NCBI GenBank assembly: GCA_020061995.1
Contig: JAGUXE010000329.1
Coordinates: forward strand, 1 to 24,097
Source of the DNA: Ignavibacteriales bacterium
GTDB lineage: Bacteria; Bacteroidota; Ignavibacteria; Ignavibacteriales; Ignavibacteriaceae
Length of the DNA: 24,097 bases
Direction: 5' to 3'
In this document: piece by piece, positions 7,369 to 15,899 of the stretch
How positions within the stretch are numbered: position 1 is the stretch's first letter
Layout of the letters: each line of letters begins with the position of its first letter
Made by a program: the position numbers and the translations under genes
The notes under the pieces: model-generated
What the model saw: the letters and a program-made list of their open reading frames with translations, nothing else
Databases searched by the model: none
Told to the model about the DNA's origin: nothing

Positions 7369-7602
7369 GGCTACGACTTTAGAGCATGGCGGGACACTAA
7401 AACGTCGATATTAATTTTCAATAGGAATAAAGAAACGACTAATGTTTTATCACAAATTCCAGATTTAATAAAAAGACATTCAAATTATAAAAAAGATTTT
7501 CAGAAAATAAGTGAAACAGATTTTAGATTTATTCTAAGAAGTAAAGATGATACTGATAGAGAAATTATAAATACACTTATGGTTTTTGATATTCCTAAAT
7601 AA
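7369..7602 (+). pseudogene. 5'-truncated gene remnant (C-terminal fragment)
   Basis: From about 7369 to the stop at 7600-7602 the frame reads like a natural protein end: WRDTKTSILIFNRN, then a helical KETTNVLSQIPDLIK segment, and finally strands ending LMVFDIPK. The only in-frame ATG upstream (7279) lies inside the 3' end of the zinc-finger membrane gene in another frame, and no ribosome-binding site is present. The fragment of about 75 residues is therefore most likely the tail of a larger protein cut off at the hairpin near 7340. I cannot name the full-length family. The 5' limit is approximate. Confidence 0.5.
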
Positions 7603-7609
7603 AAGTCCA

Positions 7610-7690
7610 GCTAACTAGCAAATCAAGGTGGAAGCTGTTTTCTCATTTGGCATTTTAGAAGTTTATAAGTTTTTTCTTCCGACAGTTATG
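7610..7690 (+). repeat. attC-like nested inverted repeat 3
   Basis: Nine bases after the remnant's stop, TAACTAGC (7612-7619) opens a structure closed by AGTTA (7684-7688), the same outer pair as in the site at 5448. An inner stem GGAAG (7630-7634)/CTTCC (7676-7680) lies within. TCAAGG sits between outer and inner arm, as in many attC sites. Confidence 0.4.
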
Positions 7691-8195
7691 ACAATGTAAA
7701 GACAGAAATTATTTTTGTTTTATGTTTTTCTGGGGCGAGGCAGGAAAGGTTATGCATAGGTATTTGCGGATGTCAAAAGCTCTTCTAAACAAATAGGCAA
7801 ATACTTGTGCAGAACCGTTGGGATTCAACCGAGCCCACTTTTTACAAATGAAACGAAATGGAGTAAGGGCAGATGTGTTTCCCCCCTTACGGAATGAAGT
7901 GTTGATGAAGTGACAAGGAATCGTGCCGAGTTTACATAAGCCAACATTATAGGATTACGATAGAACTACAAAGTGAGCGTTAGAATTTCCCCAATAGGTA
8001 CTATAATGTTTCTTATGTAATACTGGCTGAAAATGTAATGATGAGGTGATAAAAAAATGATAAGTAAAAATGTTTATGTGGGATTTGGTTTTGGTTAGGG
8101 TGGGATGGGGGGAAAGTTCTGTCTTGGGGTTTAGTGAGAAGAAGTGATGTAGAAGAAAAAAAATAGTAATACTCTCATAGGCAAATGGAAATAAA
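7691..8195 (+). other. Long gene-free leader before the chaperone run
   Basis: No credible gene is seen. The first part (7691-7985) contains a 7-bp stem GTAAGGG/CCCTTAC near 7862-7891 and ends with GCGTTAGAA (7977-7985), matching the CGTTAGAA that ends the spacer at 6761-6768. The second part is remarkable: bases 8041-8171 contain only two cytosines (8119 and 8123) and carry G-tracts at 8080, 8098, 8102, 8107 and 8126, a possible G-quadruplex. A minus-strand open frame across here looks like a product of this composition, not a gene. Confidence 0.5.
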
Positions 8196-8762
8196 ATGAA
8201 AAATTCAAAAATTCTTGTTTTATGGATTTGTTTTTTATGCAATACAGTACTTACTGGACAATCCTTTTTAGGTGTAACTACGAAATCAGTAAATTTTAGA
8301 GTAGGTCCAAGCGAAGAGTTTGAAATAATTAAAACTTTAAAAACTGGGGCGCAATTATTTATATATTCACTCGATCTGGATAATGGTTTTTATTTTGTGA
8401 TTGATATTGAGACGAACGAAGAAGGTTATGTCCATAATAATTTTGTGAAAATTTTAAATGAAGCTAAGAGAAATGATGGAAATATTTTTACGCCAGTAGA
8501 AAAAATAACAGGATATAATCCCACGATCAATATTTTTAATAATACTACCAAAAACCTCACACTGAAATTAAACAATATACGTTACACGTTTAGTCCAAAC
8601 GAAGAAAAGAAAATAGAGCTGACGCCAGGGATTTATAATTATTATGCTTCCGCACCATATGTGATACCAGATTATGGAAGTGAAAAACTTGAAAGTAATT
8701 ATTTATACGAATGGGAATTTTACATTGTAACAAGTAGTCATACCAGCAGAAAGAAAAAGTAA
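8196..8762 (+). CDS. Exported SH3-domain protein with beta-sandwich tail
   Basis: The 188-aa product has an N-terminal signal peptide (about 1-22: KNSK, hydrophobic core, then TGQ). A bacterial SH3 domain follows (about 28-88), with VNFRVGPS near its start and EGYVHNNFVKI at its end. The C-terminal part (about 105-180) reads as a beta-sandwich with NNTTKNLTLKLN, a Pro/Glu turn, PGIYNYYASAP and a YEWEF strand, a pattern I associate with Bacteroidota exported proteins. Bacterial SH3 domains often bind peptidoglycan or envelope proteins, so an envelope-side partner for the following operon is inferred. The gap to the next gene is 67 bases. The ribosome-binding site is weak. Confidence 0.75.
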   Translation: MKNSKILVLWICFLCNTVLTGQSFLGVTTKSVNFRVGPSEEFEIIKTLKTGAQLFIYSLDLDNGFYFVIDIETNEEGYVHNNFVKILNEAKRNDGNIFTPVEKITGYNPTINIFNNTTKNLTLKLNNIRYTFSPNEEKKIELTPGIYNYYASAPYVIPDYGSEKLESNYLYEWEFYIVTSSHTSRKKK

Positions 8763-8829
8763 GAAGTTTAAGGATTCAATTTGTTTTGTAATTAAAAATA
8801 ATTTTTAATAAGAATAAGATTTGAAATAC

Positions 8830-10602
8830 ATGAGTGCAATTAAAAATAATCCGTACAGAGTTCTGGGGATATTAGGTAATTCCAAAGAGAAAGAATTACA
8901 AAGGCAATTAGCAAAATTAAAAGCATTTACATCTGTCGGAAAGACAGTGAGCTTTGAATATGATTTTGATTTTTTAGGGGGTTTTGAAAGGGGGGGAGAT
9001 GAGATACTTAAAGCTGCAAATAAGATAGATCAACTAAAAAACAAGATTCATTATGCTATGTTTTGGTTTATTAATGTAAATAATATTGATGAAGTAGCAT
9101 TAAATCATCTTAAAAACTCAAATGTTCAAAAAGCAATTGAGATATGGGAAGCAACTCTTGCAGAGAAATCAATCACTACAAAAAATTTTAGTGCGTTACA
9201 AAATTTAACCACTTTACAACTTGGGTTGAGCGCAAATAACGGTTCGATTGAGGTTGAAAAGTTCGTAAAAAATATTGAGTTAAAAGGGAATATTCTGAAA
9301 AGGGAAATACTTGAGAAATTTACTGAATTGATAATTGGTGAGAATGCAGCAATAGATTACGATATTCTTGTTAAGGATATTATTGATGAGTTATTAGAAT
9401 TATTAAAACCTTTGCAAGAAACTAAAAGCTCGGTTATAACTATTAAAAAAATAATAGAAAGTTTCAAAAATTATCCAGCAGAAATAAAAAAGTATGTACT
9501 CGAAAAGTATATAAATAAACCAATTTCAGAAATAGAATTAGCAATCGAAAAAGCTAAGAAAAGCAGGGAGGAGAATAGTTTTAACGGAGATAAATATGGT
9601 GAAAGGTTATTCAAAGATACTAAAGCAAATTTAGTGTTATTAAAGGAACTGTTAGGAGAGAATGACTTCAAATATGAGATGATTACCAGTAATGTAGCAG
9701 ATGAAATGTATCAATGTGCAATTGATTACTTCAATGCAAATGATGAAGATAAGGTGAGTTACCTTGGGGAAAATGTATTGAAAATATTGAAATACGCAAG
9801 ATCAATAGTAAAGACTGGACAGGTAAGGAATAGAATTGATGATAATATTGAAAAGGCGAATGAATGGTTAAGAAACAAACCATTTAGAGAGAAAATGAAA
9901 AAGATAGAAAATTATGTCGAATTAATAATGACTGAGATTAATAAATTAGAAGAAAGAGAAAATACAATAGCGAGTGCAAAAAAATTAGTCGAAGATTGTA
10001 AACCTCACTTAGAGGTAATTGCTTTTGTGCTCAAAGCGGATGATGAAATATATTTACAACTTAGTAGTAGAATATTACATGAAGCAATGGAGATGGTTGT
10101 AGATATAATTAATAGAGAAATCAATTATGTAAAGACTAATTATTATGGAATGGCGACACAAGCTTTAAAGTTAAGTGTTGCAAGAGGTTTAACAGTTTTA
10201 GTAATGCTTAGAAAAATGGAGTGTGTGCCTGAACTTAAGCAGAGATTAGAGGAAAACATAAAAGGTGTTAAAGAAATAAATGACATGATAAATGTTACAG
10301 TACGATCTAGTAATAGCGGATATAGTCAAAAGACTACAAATAATATTGGATATAGACAAACTGAGCCAATCAGTTCAGGTTGTTACTTAGCTACAATGGT
10401 ATATGGAAGTTATGAACATGAACAAGTTATGATATTGAGAAAGTTTAGAGATGAAAAGTTACTGAAAAGTGAAATCGGAAAAATATTTGTTAGGACTTAT
10501 TATAAAATATCGCCAATGATTGTGATAGTATTGCAAGATAAGCGGCGAATAAATAATTTAATTAAAATAATCTTAGATAAACTAATTAGTGTGGTGAAAT
10601 GA
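8830..10602 (+). CDS. J-like chaperone cofactor with C-terminal CFI-box
   Basis: I prefer ATG 8830 (590 aa); TTG 8821 is in frame. The N-terminus, with NPYRVLGI then helices through SVGKTVSFEYDFDFLG and KIHYAMFWF, matches the divergent J-domain-like start of large Bacteroidota proteins annotated as DnaJ-like. The HPD tripeptide that triggers Hsp70 ATPase in true J-domains is absent. A long helical middle (about 100-490), rich in Lys/Glu, resembles helical repeats or coiled coil. The C-terminus (518-590) is a CFI-box: CYLATMVYGSYEHE, LRKFRDEKLL, and YYKISP, with the first Cys in place. The function of this box is not established. The stop overlaps the next start as ATGA, so this is the cofactor of the GrpE-like/Hsp70 pair downstream. 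A G7 run lies at 8990-8996. Confidence 0.8.
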   Translation: MSAIKNNPYRVLGILGNSKEKELQRQLAKLKAFTSVGKTVSFEYDFDFLGGFERGGDEILKAANKIDQLKNKIHYAMFWFINVNNIDEVALNHLKNSNVQKAIEIWEATLAEKSITTKNFSALQNLTTLQLGLSANNGSIEVEKFVKNIELKGNILKREILEKFTELIIGENAAIDYDILVKDIIDELLELLKPLQETKSSVITIKKIIESFKNYPAEIKKYVLEKYINKPISEIELAIEKAKKSREENSFNGDKYGERLFKDTKANLVLLKELLGENDFKYEMITSNVADEMYQCAIDYFNANDEDKVSYLGENVLKILKYARSIVKTGQVRNRIDDNIEKANEWLRNKPFREKMKKIENYVELIMTEINKLEERENTIASAKKLVEDCKPHLEVIAFVLKADDEIYLQLSSRILHEAMEMVVDIINREINYVKTNYYGMATQALKLSVARGLTVLVMLRKMECVPELKQRLEENIKGVKEINDMINVTVRSSNSGYSQKTTNNIGYRQTEPISSGCYLATMVYGSYEHEQVMILRKFRDEKLLKSEIGKIFVRTYYKISPMIVIVLQDKRRINNLIKIILDKLISVVK

Positions 10603-11504
10603 AAAAGATTAAACTCGCAGTCATTATCGTAGTAATTGTGCTCTGGAGTAATGGTATGGAAATCAGAGCAGATGAATTAACTGAATTGAAAGTTAAGATT
10701 GAGTCCCTTGAATCAGCGAATAAGAGAATTAGTGATGAATTGAGTAAAGCTAGTTCAAATATCAAAATGCTCGAGATAAGAATTAAAAATAATAATGATA
10801 GTTTAATTCTATTCAAGCGGGAACTAAATGAGAATGAGAAAAATATACAACAATTGTATGCAGATTTAGGAAAACAGATTAAGGTAAATAGTGAGAAATC
10901 GGATGCTGAGATCAGTACATTGAATGATACATTAAGTAAAAATACATTGTACTGGATAATTGCAGTGCTGGGATTGGGGTTGATGTCAATCTTGTTCTAT
11001 TGGATATTGAAAAATAAATTATACAGAGAAAAGAATGACTTAAATCAAAATATCAAAAAAACATCTGATGCTCTAAGAGAGGAACAGGTGAAATTAGATG
11101 AACAATTTTTGAAAGTGTTAAATACACAGCTACAGATAATGACTTCTGAAAGACAAAGTCAGAGAGAAAATGAAGAAATAGATCATTCCTTAGCATTGAA
11201 AGTTGCTGATGAAATTGTAAGGATTCAGAAGAATTTAAATCAGATGGATAAAGAAACCAGGGGGTTAAAACAGTTAAGTGCATCGGTAATTAGAATTAAA
11301 GATAACTTTGCGGCGAACGGTTATGAGATGATTGAAATGTTAGGTGAGAAATATAAGGAGGGAATGAGAGTTGATGCAAATTTTCGACCAGATGAAAAAC
11401 TTAAACCAGGGGAACAGATAATTACAAGAATTATTAAACCACAGGTAAATTACAAAGGGAAAATGATACAACCAGCTCAAATTGAAGTTAGTAGCGGTGA
11501 ATAA
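10599..11504 (+). CDS. Membrane-anchored GrpE-like nucleotide-exchange factor
   Basis: The 301-aa protein has an N-terminal hydrophobic segment (about 5-18) that could be a signal peptide or anchor, a periplasmic-type coiled coil (26-112), a clear transmembrane helix (116-138) and a second long coiled coil (140-235). The C-terminal domain (about 235-298) has YEMIEMLGEKYKEGM, DEKLKPGEQIITRIIKP and MIQPAQIEV. This matches the beta-rich tail of GrpE, which inserts into the Hsp70 ATPase cleft. GrpE itself is soluble and shorter (about 200 aa), so the membrane tether and the outer coiled coil are unusual. The start overlaps the J-like gene's stop (ATGA), and the Hsp70 gene begins 18 bases after this stop. 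I infer that it recruits the Hsp70 to the inner membrane and may transmit an envelope signal. Confidence 0.7.
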   Translation: MKKIKLAVIIVVIVLWSNGMEIRADELTELKVKIESLESANKRISDELSKASSNIKMLEIRIKNNNDSLILFKRELNENEKNIQQLYADLGKQIKVNSEKSDAEISTLNDTLSKNTLYWIIAVLGLGLMSILFYWILKNKLYREKNDLNQNIKKTSDALREEQVKLDEQFLKVLNTQLQIMTSERQSQRENEEIDHSLALKVADEIVRIQKNLNQMDKETRGLKQLSASVIRIKDNFAANGYEMIEMLGEKYKEGMRVDANFRPDEKLKPGEQIITRIIKPQVNYKGKMIQPAQIEVSSGE

Positions 11505-11522
11505 TTAAAAAGGAGCAAAAAA

Positions 11523-14099
11523 ATGGGAAGCAATAAAATAAATTTTGGTATTGATTTGGGAACTACAAACTCAGCGATCGCGAAAATGGAGGGGGGTAAT
11601 GCTAAAATTAGAAAAAATGAAAACCAAATGGATACAACTCCTTCTTGTGTTAGTTTTAATAAGAGAGGGGCAGTTCAGGTTGGTTTAACAGCATACAATA
11701 CCCTAAGAAGAGATAAATTGAATTCTATGAAAGATTTCAACAATGCTGAGATGAATGCATTTATTGAATTTAAGAGGACAATGGGGACAGATAGAGTTTA
11801 CGAAAGTAAAAATATGGGAAGGAATTATAACTCTGAAGAGTTGTCTGCAGAAGTTCTCAAGAAGTTAAAATCGTTATATGATGAAGAAATAAGAGCCGCT
11901 GTTATAACTGTACCAGCAAAATTTACGATTAACCAGAATGATGCAACTGCACGAGCGGCGAAGATGGCTGGATTTGAGCATTATGAGCTTTTACAGGAAC
12001 CGATAGCGGCAGCTATGGCTTATAGTTTGGAATGCGAAGAGAAGAATGGGATATGGGTAGTTTTCGATTTTGGGGGGGGGACTTTTGATGCCGCAATTGT
12101 GAAAGTTGAGGATGGGATTATGAAGATTCTTGATACTGAAGGAGATAATTATTTGGGGGGGAAAAATATCGATTATGCGATAGTTGATGAAATCATAATA
12201 CCTTATTTGAAAGAGAATTATGAGATTGAAAGTGTTTTGGTGAATGATGAGAAAAAGGAAATATTACGAAATGCGTTGAAAAGTTATGCTGAGGAAGCTA
12301 AAATAGAATTGTCTGTAAAAAGTGAGAGTAATATTTTATCTGAACTTGGGGATATTCGTGCAGAAGATGAAGCTGGGAATGAATTTGAACTGGATATAAA
12401 AATTACAATAGAATACCTTGAAAAGATTATAGGAAAGATATATCAAAAAGCGGTTGATTTAACAAAAGAATTATTGAAAAGAAACAATATAAGCCGAGAA
12501 AAGATTAATGCGATAATATTAGTCGGAGGACCAACTTTTTCACCAATAGTTAGAAATATGCTTAATAATCAGATTGCTAACAAAATTAATACAAAAATAG
12601 ATCCTATGACAATTGTGGCGAGAGGAGCGGCTTTGTATGCCTCAACAATAGACATTAGTGAGGAAGTGATTGCACTGAGGAGAGATGAGAAAAAACTTCA
12701 AATAAGTCTTGGGCACGAGGCAACAACGGTAGAGGAACAGGAATGGGTAACAATTAAATTGTTAAGTGAGAATAATTTAGAAGGAGAGTATTATTTTGAG
12801 TTTGTTAACGGAGATGGTTCATGGGGAAGTGGTAAAGCAAAGTTAAGCCGTGAAGGGGAAATAGTTGAAGTACAATTAGAAAAAAATTGTGCAAATGCAT
12901 TTACGGTTAACACATATGATAAAAGTATGACTAAACTTGAGTGCGAACCGAGTGAATTTACGATTATACAGGGGAGTAAAGTGCCGAGTGCTCCACTACC
13001 CTATCATATTGGTATAGAAGTTTGGGATAAAGAAAAAGGACGGGAAATATTTTTACCTATAAAAGGATTAGAGAAGAATCAGTCACTACCAGCTACTGGA
13101 GGAGTTGATGAAATACTTAAAACAACCAGAATAATGAGACCAGGGGTTAAAGATGATTTGATAATAATACCTATTTATCAAGGATCAAATGATGCTAGAG
13201 GAACTAGGGCTATCTACAACGAGCATGTTTATGATATTCATATCAGCGCAGAGAATTTCGAGAAGCTCTTGCCGATTGAGAGTGATGTTGAAATTACATT
13301 GTATGCAGACAGATCGCAGGAGATGACACTTACAGCATTTTTCCCTTATTTAGAACATAGTGAAGAAATTAAAGTACCGAAAGAAACACAACAAACAAAA
13401 ATTGATGCAAATTTCTTGGAGACTGAAATTGAGAAGGCTGAGCAAAATGTCAGAATGATTAAAGAGGAAGGAGTTTTTGATGAAGGACAGATTCTAAAAA
13501 TAACAGAAGAATTAAGTGAAATGAAGAAATTATTAGAGCAAGGAAGAAGTGACTATGATAGAAAAAAACAGGTGCTAAATAATTTAAGACTTACACTACA
13601 AGAAATTGATAGGATTATAGATAAAGCAGAATGGCCAAAAGCAGAGAGTGATTTGAATGAGGCATTTTATGAACTGGAAGATATGTTCAGTAAGGTAAAA
13701 GGAAAAGTTGAAGAGATTGACGATGACAAAGTTACCGAAACAATAAATGAATTTAAGGAACGTATACCACAAGTAATAAAAGCCAAGGAAATAAAAATTG
13801 CAAGAGAAATGACAGAACTGATCAAGAGTATTACATTTTCGTTGTGGGATTTGGCAATGGGGGCACAAATGGAAATCCAGATATTAAGAGATTTTAATAA
13901 TGATTTTGGTATTCTAGAATGGAGTGATAAAAACAAAGCCAGAGTATTGATTAATCAAGGTTTACAAATGGCTAGTAATAACCCAAGTAAGCAAAAATTG
14001 AGACCTTTGGTTCTCGAATTGTATAAATTATTACCAGGTGTTCAAACGCCATTGAGTGGTGGAATTGGGCGCCAGGGGATATTAAAAATTGGAAGATAA
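11523..14099 (+). CDS. Hsp70 (DnaK-like) with extended coiled-coil C-terminus
   Basis: The 858-aa protein carries an intact Hsp70 ATPase domain (about 6-385). Phosphate-1 is FGIDLGTTNSAIA, a Lys in EFKRTMGT matches the catalytic Lys of DnaK, LLQEPIAAAMAY holds the conserved Glu, FDFGGGTFDAAIVKV is phosphate-2 and ILVGGPTFSPIV is the adenosine motif. An inserted beta region (about 390-500) precedes a recognisable but divergent substrate-binding beta domain (about 500-635). About 200 residues of acidic, Lys/Glu-rich helix follow. DnaK is about 640 aa, so this is a long, specialised paralogue, and its tail lacks the DnaK EEVD-like end. AAAGGAG precedes the ATG. It is the centre of the J/GrpE/Hsp70 trio, and the kinase-AAA gene follows after 3 bases. 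G9 and G7 runs occur at 12072-12080 and near 12155. Confidence 0.92.
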   Translation: MGSNKINFGIDLGTTNSAIAKMEGGNAKIRKNENQMDTTPSCVSFNKRGAVQVGLTAYNTLRRDKLNSMKDFNNAEMNAFIEFKRTMGTDRVYESKNMGRNYNSEELSAEVLKKLKSLYDEEIRAAVITVPAKFTINQNDATARAAKMAGFEHYELLQEPIAAAMAYSLECEEKNGIWVVFDFGGGTFDAAIVKVEDGIMKILDTEGDNYLGGKNIDYAIVDEIIIPYLKENYEIESVLVNDEKKEILRNALKSYAEEAKIELSVKSESNILSELGDIRAEDEAGNEFELDIKITIEYLEKIIGKIYQKAVDLTKELLKRNNISREKINAIILVGGPTFSPIVRNMLNNQIANKINTKIDPMTIVARGAALYASTIDISEEVIALRRDEKKLQISLGHEATTVEEQEWVTIKLLSENNLEGEYYFEFVNGDGSWGSGKAKLSREGEIVEVQLEKNCANAFTVNTYDKSMTKLECEPSEFTIIQGSKVPSAPLPYHIGIEVWDKEKGREIFLPIKGLEKNQSLPATGGVDEILKTTRIMRPGVKDDLIIIPIYQGSNDARGTRAIYNEHVYDIHISAENFEKLLPIESDVEITLYADRSQEMTLTAFFPYLEHSEEIKVPKETQQTKIDANFLETEIEKAEQNVRMIKEEGVFDEGQILKITEELSEMKKLLEQGRSDYDRKKQVLNNLRLTLQEIDRIIDKAEWPKAESDLNEAFYELEDMFSKVKGKVEEIDDDKVTETINEFKERIPQVIKAKEIKIAREMTELIKSITFSLWDLAMGAQMEIQILRDFNNDFGILEWSDKNKARVLINQGLQMASNNPSKQKLRPLVLELYKLLPGVQTPLSGGIGRQGILKIGR

Positions 14100-14102
14100 T
14101 AT

Positions 14103-15887
14103 ATGAACCTCATTTTAAAAAAAGGTTATCAATTAAAAGATACTTTTGAGATACAATTTCAGATATGCACTACTAGAATTACAAATTCATATAGAGCAAA
14201 AAACAAAGAGGGTGAATTAGTAAGAATTGACCTAATAAATTTAGGGGTATTGCCATCAAGTTATTTTGATCAAGAGGGTAAACTATTGTATATAAATATA
14301 CTGGAAGCAATAGAGAATGAAAATCTACCAAAAATAATTGAATGGGGAGAAATAAGGTTAGAGAATGAAAGATATGCGTATATAATATTAAAATTTATAC
14401 CAGGGGAAACAATAGCGGAAAAAATTAAAAGAGAAGGAATACTGTCGCCTTATTCGGCTGTGCCAATTGTTATAGAATTGCTAGAAACATTAGAGTATTT
14501 ACATGGGTTGAAAAATCCAATAGTCCACAATAGCATTAATCCCGATGCAATAAAACTTGATTATCTTTCCAACAGAGACAAACCAATTTTGACAAACTTT
14601 GAAAATGCAAGGGTGCTAGGATTGGATGAGAAAAAGGTATCAATGAAATTTTTGCCACTCTTTTATACATCACCAGAATTATTGAGTGGGATATATAGTC
14701 CTAAAAGCGACATATACGCTGTTGGTGCATTATTATATTATACAATAATGGGTGAGCCACCATATTATAATGAAAATATTTTAACAGCACCACTTAATGA
14801 ACAGAGAGTGTTGATGGAAGCCCAGAGGGAGAGGGGATTAAATTTTACATTTGTAGATGAGGATTTAATCGACGATCATTTGAAAAATGCTATAACGAAA
14901 TCGTTAATGGTTGATCCACGTGAGAGATTTGATAATGTGGTTGAGTTCATAAAAGTACTGAAAAGAGAAGTGGTATTAGAGCTTAGCAATAAGAGCAAAC
15001 AATATATAAAGGCAAAAGCGACAGGTGATAAAAAGAAAGAGATGGGATTCAATAAAATTGCGGGGATGGAGAAACTCAAAAAAGAGTTAAAGGAAGATGT
15101 TATAGATTATTTGAACAATCCAGAGTTATATGAAAAATATAAAATACCGATGCTAAACGGTATATTGTTTTTTGGACCTCCAGGATGCGGTAAAACATTT
15201 ATTGCAGAGAATTTTGCTGCTGAGGTTGGATATAATTTTGTATTAATAAAACCATCTGATTTACAGAGTAAATATATTAATCAGACACAGGAGAATATAG
15301 GTAAGTTATTTAAAGAGGCTTATGAAAAGGCACCCACAATAATATTTTTGGATGAGTTGGATGCTTTGGTTCCAAGTAGGGAAGATAACTTACATCAGAT
15401 GCATGCAGCTGCAGTGAATGAGGTTTTAGCACAAATGACAAATTGCGGTGAAAAGGATGTTTTTGTTATAGGAGCTACGAATAGACCAGAGAAGATCGAT
15501 TCAGCAATATTGAGAACAGGAAGATTAGATAAAGCGGTATATATACCGCCACCAGATCTAAAAGCAAGGATAACGATATTTAAAATATATTTGAAGGATA
15601 GACCGACTGATTTAGACGTTGATTACGCTTATCTAGGAGAGAAAACTGACAATTATGTAACCAGTGATTTGAAGTTTATGATTGATCAAGCTGCTAAACG
15701 TGCTATGAAATCAAAAAGTAGAATTACAATGGAAATGCTTGTAGATGTAATAAAAAATACTCAACCTTCAGTTACGCTAACTGAAATAAAAAAATATGAG
15801 CGTTATAAAAAGGAATGGGATGATGAGAGAAGAAGAGAATCAGGGGCTGACGATAAGCCAACATTTGGATTTACAATAAACAATTAA
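14103..15887 (+). CDS. Pseudokinase fused to AAA+ ATPase
   Basis: In this 594-aa protein residues 1-290 follow the Ser/Thr-kinase fold (hinge near YIILKF, a TSPELL motif resembling APE, KSDIYAVGALLY as helix F). The catalytic residues are gone: the VAIK Lys position reads VRIDLI, the HRD triad is HNS (142-144) and the DFG is NFE (165-167). Residues about 310-560 are a classic FtsH/Cdc48-type AAA+ module: Walker A GPPGCGKT (about 358-366), Walker B FLDELD with D417 and E418, sensor-1 GATNRPE, and the arginine-finger region RTGRLDKAVY. The AAA+ part should hydrolyse ATP and remodel proteins; no protease domain follows. I infer that the pseudokinase is a docking or allosteric head. Only 3 bases separate it from the Hsp70 stop and 12 from the TerB start, implying one transcript and probably one complex. 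Confidence 0.9.
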   Translation: MNLILKKGYQLKDTFEIQFQICTTRITNSYRAKNKEGELVRIDLINLGVLPSSYFDQEGKLLYINILEAIENENLPKIIEWGEIRLENERYAYIILKFIPGETIAEKIKREGILSPYSAVPIVIELLETLEYLHGLKNPIVHNSINPDAIKLDYLSNRDKPILTNFENARVLGLDEKKVSMKFLPLFYTSPELLSGIYSPKSDIYAVGALLYYTIMGEPPYYNENILTAPLNEQRVLMEAQRERGLNFTFVDEDLIDDHLKNAITKSLMVDPRERFDNVVEFIKVLKREVVLELSNKSKQYIKAKATGDKKKEMGFNKIAGMEKLKKELKEDVIDYLNNPELYEKYKIPMLNGILFFGPPGCGKTFIAENFAAEVGYNFVLIKPSDLQSKYINQTQENIGKLFKEAYEKAPTIIFLDELDALVPSREDNLHQMHAAAVNEVLAQMTNCGEKDVFVIGATNRPEKIDSAILRTGRLDKAVYIPPPDLKARITIFKIYLKDRPTDLDVDYAYLGEKTDNYVTSDLKFMIDQAAKRAMKSKSRITMEMLVDVIKNTQPSVTLTEIKKYERYKKEWDDERRRESGADDKPTFGFTINN

Positions 15888-15899
15888 GGCGAGTGAATA

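Noticed and set aside
7955..8242. 95-codon minus-strand frame rich in Phe, His and Thr
   Set aside because: It is the reverse of a C-depleted G/T-rich leader and overlaps the start of the exported SH3 gene; the composition explains the openness.
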